Source: Amoebidium appalachense (Eukaryota > Ichthyosporea). Taken from it: a stretch of DNA of 64,000 bases. The DNA is taken from assembly GCA_963693365.1 (NCBI GenBank), contig CAVNZM010000002.1, positions 14,508,001-14,572,000 on the forward strand. The letters are read 5' to 3'. The notes under the pieces are model-generated. The model made no database searches. It saw nothing but the letters and a program-made list of their open reading frames with translations, and had not been told where the DNA came from. Positions within the stretch are counted from its first letter, which is position 1. Every line of letters begins with the position of its first letter. Shown one piece after another: positions 55,617-64,000 of this stretch. The position numbers were made by a program, and so were the translations under genes.

Positions 55617-56417
55617 TCAAACGACAATAGGCAACATCACGGCTAGGCCCATCCCACTGTCCGTGCAGAAATCAGGCACTCGCCTTTCGTACTCAGACAC
55701 TGTTTTCTCCCTCCATTTTTTCGTGTCTTCGTGGCCAGCCCCGAGGTTGTGATCACTGTTAAAGTTGAGAGAAATATCCGAGCAAACCGACACCGTTGCT
55801 TCTTCATATGCATTTTCGTTTGTCGTGGAGTCGTCAACCTTTTGTACCACAAACTCTCCCTCTTCTTCAGTCTCCAGAATACTCCCAAGGACCCGCGGGC
55901 GTCTGCACAATGCGGCCTCCCAACCATGACTTTCTTGGTGGGCTTTTGCAAGTTCTTCTTCAAAATTTATGTAGAGGCACGACGGTGGCCTAAAATACCC
56001 CGTGGGCGCAGGCAGGTTTAGGCGCATGGCAGACGGACGGCTGGCAGCAGTCAACAAGAACATAAGCTCTTCTAGACTTCGTTTGGAGTGCCTATTTGCG
56101 GATAGGCTCAGCTGCAGAAGCTCCCGCTCGGCCCCGGTCATTGTTCGGCACCCATTTTCGTTTTTACGGGAATTTATGAAACAATTATTCTGATTATGAG
56201 TCCCGGAACGAAATGAAGGCAGGGACAGTTTCGTTTTTGCGGCCTGGATATTGGCACAGATTTTGCTGTGGTGTCTCTCCAAGTGATAGGCAAGGTCACG
56301 AATGGTGTAAGGCTCACCATAAGCCATTTCGCCGACATAGCCCTCCGCATGCATACTGCACTCGTGTAGGCATGGAAGCGAAAATGGTGGCATGGGGCGA
56401 AAGATTCGAGGTGGCAT
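55617..56417 (-). CDS. Hypothetical protein, 266 residues
   Basis: An uninterrupted minus-strand frame free of microsatellite sequence opens with MPPRIFRPMPPFSLPCLHEC and ends GMGLAVMLPIVV. It has mixed, protein-like composition. Near the N-terminus there is a loose zinc-finger-like arrangement: Cys-x3-Cys in LPCLHECS, then LAYHLERHH with the C2H2 L-x2-H-x3-H spacing, though the loop between is longer than in a classical finger. The middle part (GAERELLQLSLSANRHSK) looks helical and the C-terminal third is acidic. I do not recognise the family. It is the only long non-repetitive single-exon frame in the window. It may instead be one exon of a larger gene, and the frame at 56921-56511 on the same strand could belong with it. 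Confidence 0.45.
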   Translation of the reverse strand: MPPRIFRPMPPFSLPCLHECSMHAEGYVGEMAYGEPYTIRDLAYHLERHHSKICANIQAAKTKLSLPSFRSGTHNQNNCFINSRKNENGCRTMTGAERELLQLSLSANRHSKRSLEELMFLLTAASRPSAMRLNLPAPTGYFRPPSCLYINFEEELAKAHQESHGWEAALCRRPRVLGSILETEEEGEFVVQKVDDSTTNENAYEEATVSVCSDISLNFNSDHNLGAGHEDTKKWREKTVSEYERRVPDFCTDSGMGLAVMLPIVV

Positions 56418-57733
56418 GTCGTGGCATCAGCACCTAGTACTGAGTACAGGAAACATATGCATACATGTATACATCATAAAACGCAACCAACCTATCTAAC
56501 ATACCGTAGGCTACGACTTTGTGATTGCCTTTAGTGCAACTAAACAGAGATTATTGTAGGATAGAACATTTAGTATATTTACAGGACTACGTCCCATTAC
56601 ATGTATATTGCAGGCTAACGCGGTCGCGAGGCTCTCACTAGTACTCAAACCGAGTGTCAGTACATACTTGAACTGGCCATGGAAGTTCAAGTTGTTGTTG
56701 TGTGTGTTTACAATATCAATGTTTGACTGTGACGAATAAACCTTCGAATTCGCGGTTATAATTAGGTTGCTCCCAGAATGTTCATGCCTTCTGTGCCGTT
56801 CCCAAAGCCTTATAAATACACCAGCGGCGTCAGAGCAAGAGTAAACAAGGTGCCATTGTACCGGCTTTGTTATGTATGTGCACGCAGGCTTACAGAGGCT
56901 TACAGAGAGATGACACCGCATCTACATCTTGCCGTGCTGTATATATAATCTAGAAGCTCTAGACCAATCAAACACGCTTACGCCCATGAAAATAGATCTG
57001 TCCAATCAAAAGAGAATCGCTATCTCCAGGGCGCCAATGGGCTTGCTGAACCTCCCAGGGGCTGAAATACGACCCAAACACTTCGTATTTACGATTTAGC
57101 AGACCCCTCAAATACGATTAAGTAAACCATTCAATTAGTAAAACAACCGTGAAGGGTGTCCAAAATCTTCGGAGTTCTCATAAATACGATTAGAAGCCAA
57201 AAATCCTTTCAATGCCTGGAAGTGGAAGGGGCCCGGGCTGCCGGGGCTGGCTGACCTGGCTCCTGGCTGAGCCTGTATGGGTTTTTCCATGCTCCCCAAG
57301 ATAAGCAAAACGTGGTGGAATTGGAGATGTCCCCGCAAACTACTACGAAGAGCATTTAAGAAGAGTCAATCTAATTTTTCGAACGGCGCCGGCAGCTGCT
57401 TTCATATCCATTCAGGTCAAAAATTAATATTCGTGTACGTTTAGCCCTCGGCAGAGGGCATGCATGTACACGATAAGCCCCAAATTTGAGGATGTACATA
57501 GAGTCACGTGGCCACATAAGCCTAATCGCAACATCTCCCGTGCCGCTGAGTGGTCACACGTGTTCATATCTGTGCTGATAATGATTCATGTGCATGAGTA
57601 CCTGTGTACACTACGGTGTGTGCACGACTCAGTGAGTGTGCAGTTCGTGTGTTTCGAACACATGCAAGGGAGAGTCTAGATCTCACGTGCACTTGCAGGC
57701 GGGACGGAGCGAGGGGAGAAGGGGGAGGATTAA

Positions 57734-57788
<55 letters not shown>

Positions 57789-58747
57789 GGAGGTGTCCGA
57801 ATGTGATGCACAGCACACATTCCCTAGCAATAATTATCTCTATATGCATTGGATAATGCACACACACGTGCACACACAACACGCAGTGTAGAGTGGGCAT
57901 TGGAATCTTGGGATCAGATAGCGTTTGTTTGACGTCAAACCGTAGTCCACTGTTTGTGATAGCATAGGATGACTAGTCTACATAGCAGTGTCAAACATAT
58001 CTGTTGTATGATATGTGTTCTTATAGACACTCGGATATATTATGTTATGAACATTATGGACTCTTGTAACTAGCTGTGCTTGTCTCTGCTTATCGCATAG
58101 GCATCTGTGGAATCCCAGCTTGTGTTTGCAATGAGATTGCCACAGATTACTACGCTGTATGTTATTGGTCATTGTGATCTAGCCGGCGGGTATATAAGCC
58201 GTCCAGAATTCTAATAAACATGAGTCGCCATGAACTTGTAAGAGGAGGAAGGGAGGAGCAGCTGAGAATGAAAGCCCGGAATCATTGCACCTTATTATTG
58301 GCGTTCCCTCCGGGCGGGGCCAAATCTAGTTAATCAAATCCGGTGAGACGACATGGACCCCATGGGGCCCATGGTCCTGGTCTTATGAAGGAAATGTACC
58401 GTATGATAATCGAGTACAGATGCCAACCGCTATTTATGTTGATGTAATCTATGTACCAAACGGCCATTAGCTAGAACCGAAAAAGCCCGACAACAACAAG
58501 CAAGCAACTACAACCAATTCAACCCGAAACAAAGCAAACCAAACGAAGGAGGGGAGGGAGGGAAAATGGAGGTGTGTTTTCAGTGCAGGTAAAGGCCCAT
58601 CACACACACTGCAATACTAGCTGCAGTGTGGCGTGTGTAATCGATAATTCATGCGCAGCATTTCACATACGACCAAAAGATCCCCCCCCCCCCCCCCCCC
58701 TTCCTCCTCCCCCTTGCAACACAAAGAAAGAAAAGGGGGGGGAAGGT

Positions 58748-58783
<36 letters not shown>

Positions 58784-58992
58784 TGGGCTAACCAATCCCT
58801 CCTATTAAGAACATCATTCGGTCTCCTTACATGGAAGGACAAGAATTTTGTCCAACAATCTTTACATAATCGGCCATAAGGCCCCACATACGGGAGTTCA
58901 GAACATGAAATTTCATTAAGGCCCATGATGCCTTTACGATACCTACCAAGCTACAGTCATCCATGCCAACCAGTCCAACTTATTTCTTATAA
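56418..58992. other. Spacer between the hypothetical gene and TRM44
   Basis: This is mostly unique A/T-balanced DNA. It contains a 51-base poly-G run at about 57737-57787, a TATA-like GGGTATATAAGCC near 58190, and a C-run plus G-run pair at 58683-58782. A 136-residue minus frame at 56921-56511 is open but unrecognised. No other gene is supported. Confidence 0.5.
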
Positions 58993-63607
<4,615 letters not shown>

Positions 63608-63655
63608 CTGCCTGTGTGTGTGTGTGTGTGCGCGCGCGTGCGTGTGTGCGTGTGC

Positions 63656-63695
<40 letters not shown>

Positions 63696-64000
63696 CTGCA
63701 CGTGTGTGTGTGTGTGGGGGGGGGTGAAGGTGTGTGTTTGCTCAGATGCTCGCAATCGCATCACCACGCACGAACAAAAGCATCTGCACGCGTGTGTGCG
63801 CATGGGTCAAAAGAGCGGGTATCATATAGGAGAGAGAGAGAGGGTGATATTCGGTAAAGGCGTAGAGGCAAGGCAGGGAATAAACGTTGCCGGAGAGGGA
63901 AGGAGGGGAGGGGGAGGGGGAGGGGGAAGGGGGGGAGAAAGAAAATGACCGGAAAGGGGGAAGAACCAAGGTTAGACACGATAGCAGTCGCACGATCTTA
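63608..64000. other. Right-edge stretch, TRM44 intron
   Basis: This holds GT/GCGT tracts at 63615-63715 followed by purine-rich sequence. It should be intron of TRM44. The upstream exon with the GNHSDELTPW-type motif expected in this family is not visible. Confidence 0.5.

Noticed and set aside
56511-56921. 136-residue minus-strand frame as a second hypothetical gene
   Set aside because: It has no domain, no splice or start context that stands out, and composition that does not differ clearly from chance.

Overview
This window is nuclear DNA from an intron-rich eukaryote. Five protein-coding genes can be followed exon by exon. All introns used below are GT-AG, and reading phase is kept across every junction. 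The introns and spacers are full of long G or C homopolymers (up to 82 bases), CA/TG, CT/GA and mixed tracts. Most long open frames here are therefore repeat translations, not genes. The gene content (class IIa-type histone deacetylase, voltage-sensor-only protein, microsomal P450 reductase, Arc1/AIMP1-type tRNA-binding protein, TRM44) would suit a unicellular relative of animals or another opisthokont, but I cannot name the species from sequence alone. I saw no tRNA, rRNA or CRISPR array.

Layout. 1-3.4 kb: spacer with tandem duplications. 3.4-9.7 kb, minus strand: the C-terminal EMAP-II tRNA-binding domain of an Arc1p/AIMP1/TyrRS-type protein, with upstream exons unresolved towards 11 kb. 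11.1-14.6 kb, plus strand: a 198-residue protein that is only a four-helix voltage-sensor domain. 17.3-35.5 kb, plus strand: a 26-exon gene for a predicted 1,583-residue class II histone deacetylase. It carries a long Q/P-rich N-terminus and a Tudor-knot/chromo-barrel domain directly before the catalytic domain, which is the most unusual thing in the window. 36.3-41.4 kb: repeat-rich spacer. 42.1-54.1 kb, plus strand: a complete 17-exon NADPH-cytochrome P450 reductase (671 residues). 55.6-56.4 kb, minus strand: an intact 266-residue frame of unknown function. 59.0-63.6 kb, minus strand, 5' end outside the window: the C-terminal seven exons of TRM44, the tRNA Um44 2'-O-methyltransferase, ending in a CCCH zinc finger.

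The genes are ordinary housekeeping or chromatin genes and do not form a pathway. Two concern tRNA (EMAP-II protein, TRM44), one chromatin (HDAC), one ER redox supply (P450 reductase) and one membrane voltage sensing. The repeats show structure of their own: compound C-then-A homopolymers with one polarity, a nearly identical 142-bp element in two introns of the reductase gene, several local tandem duplications, and a tendency for introns to begin G/T-rich and end C/A-rich.
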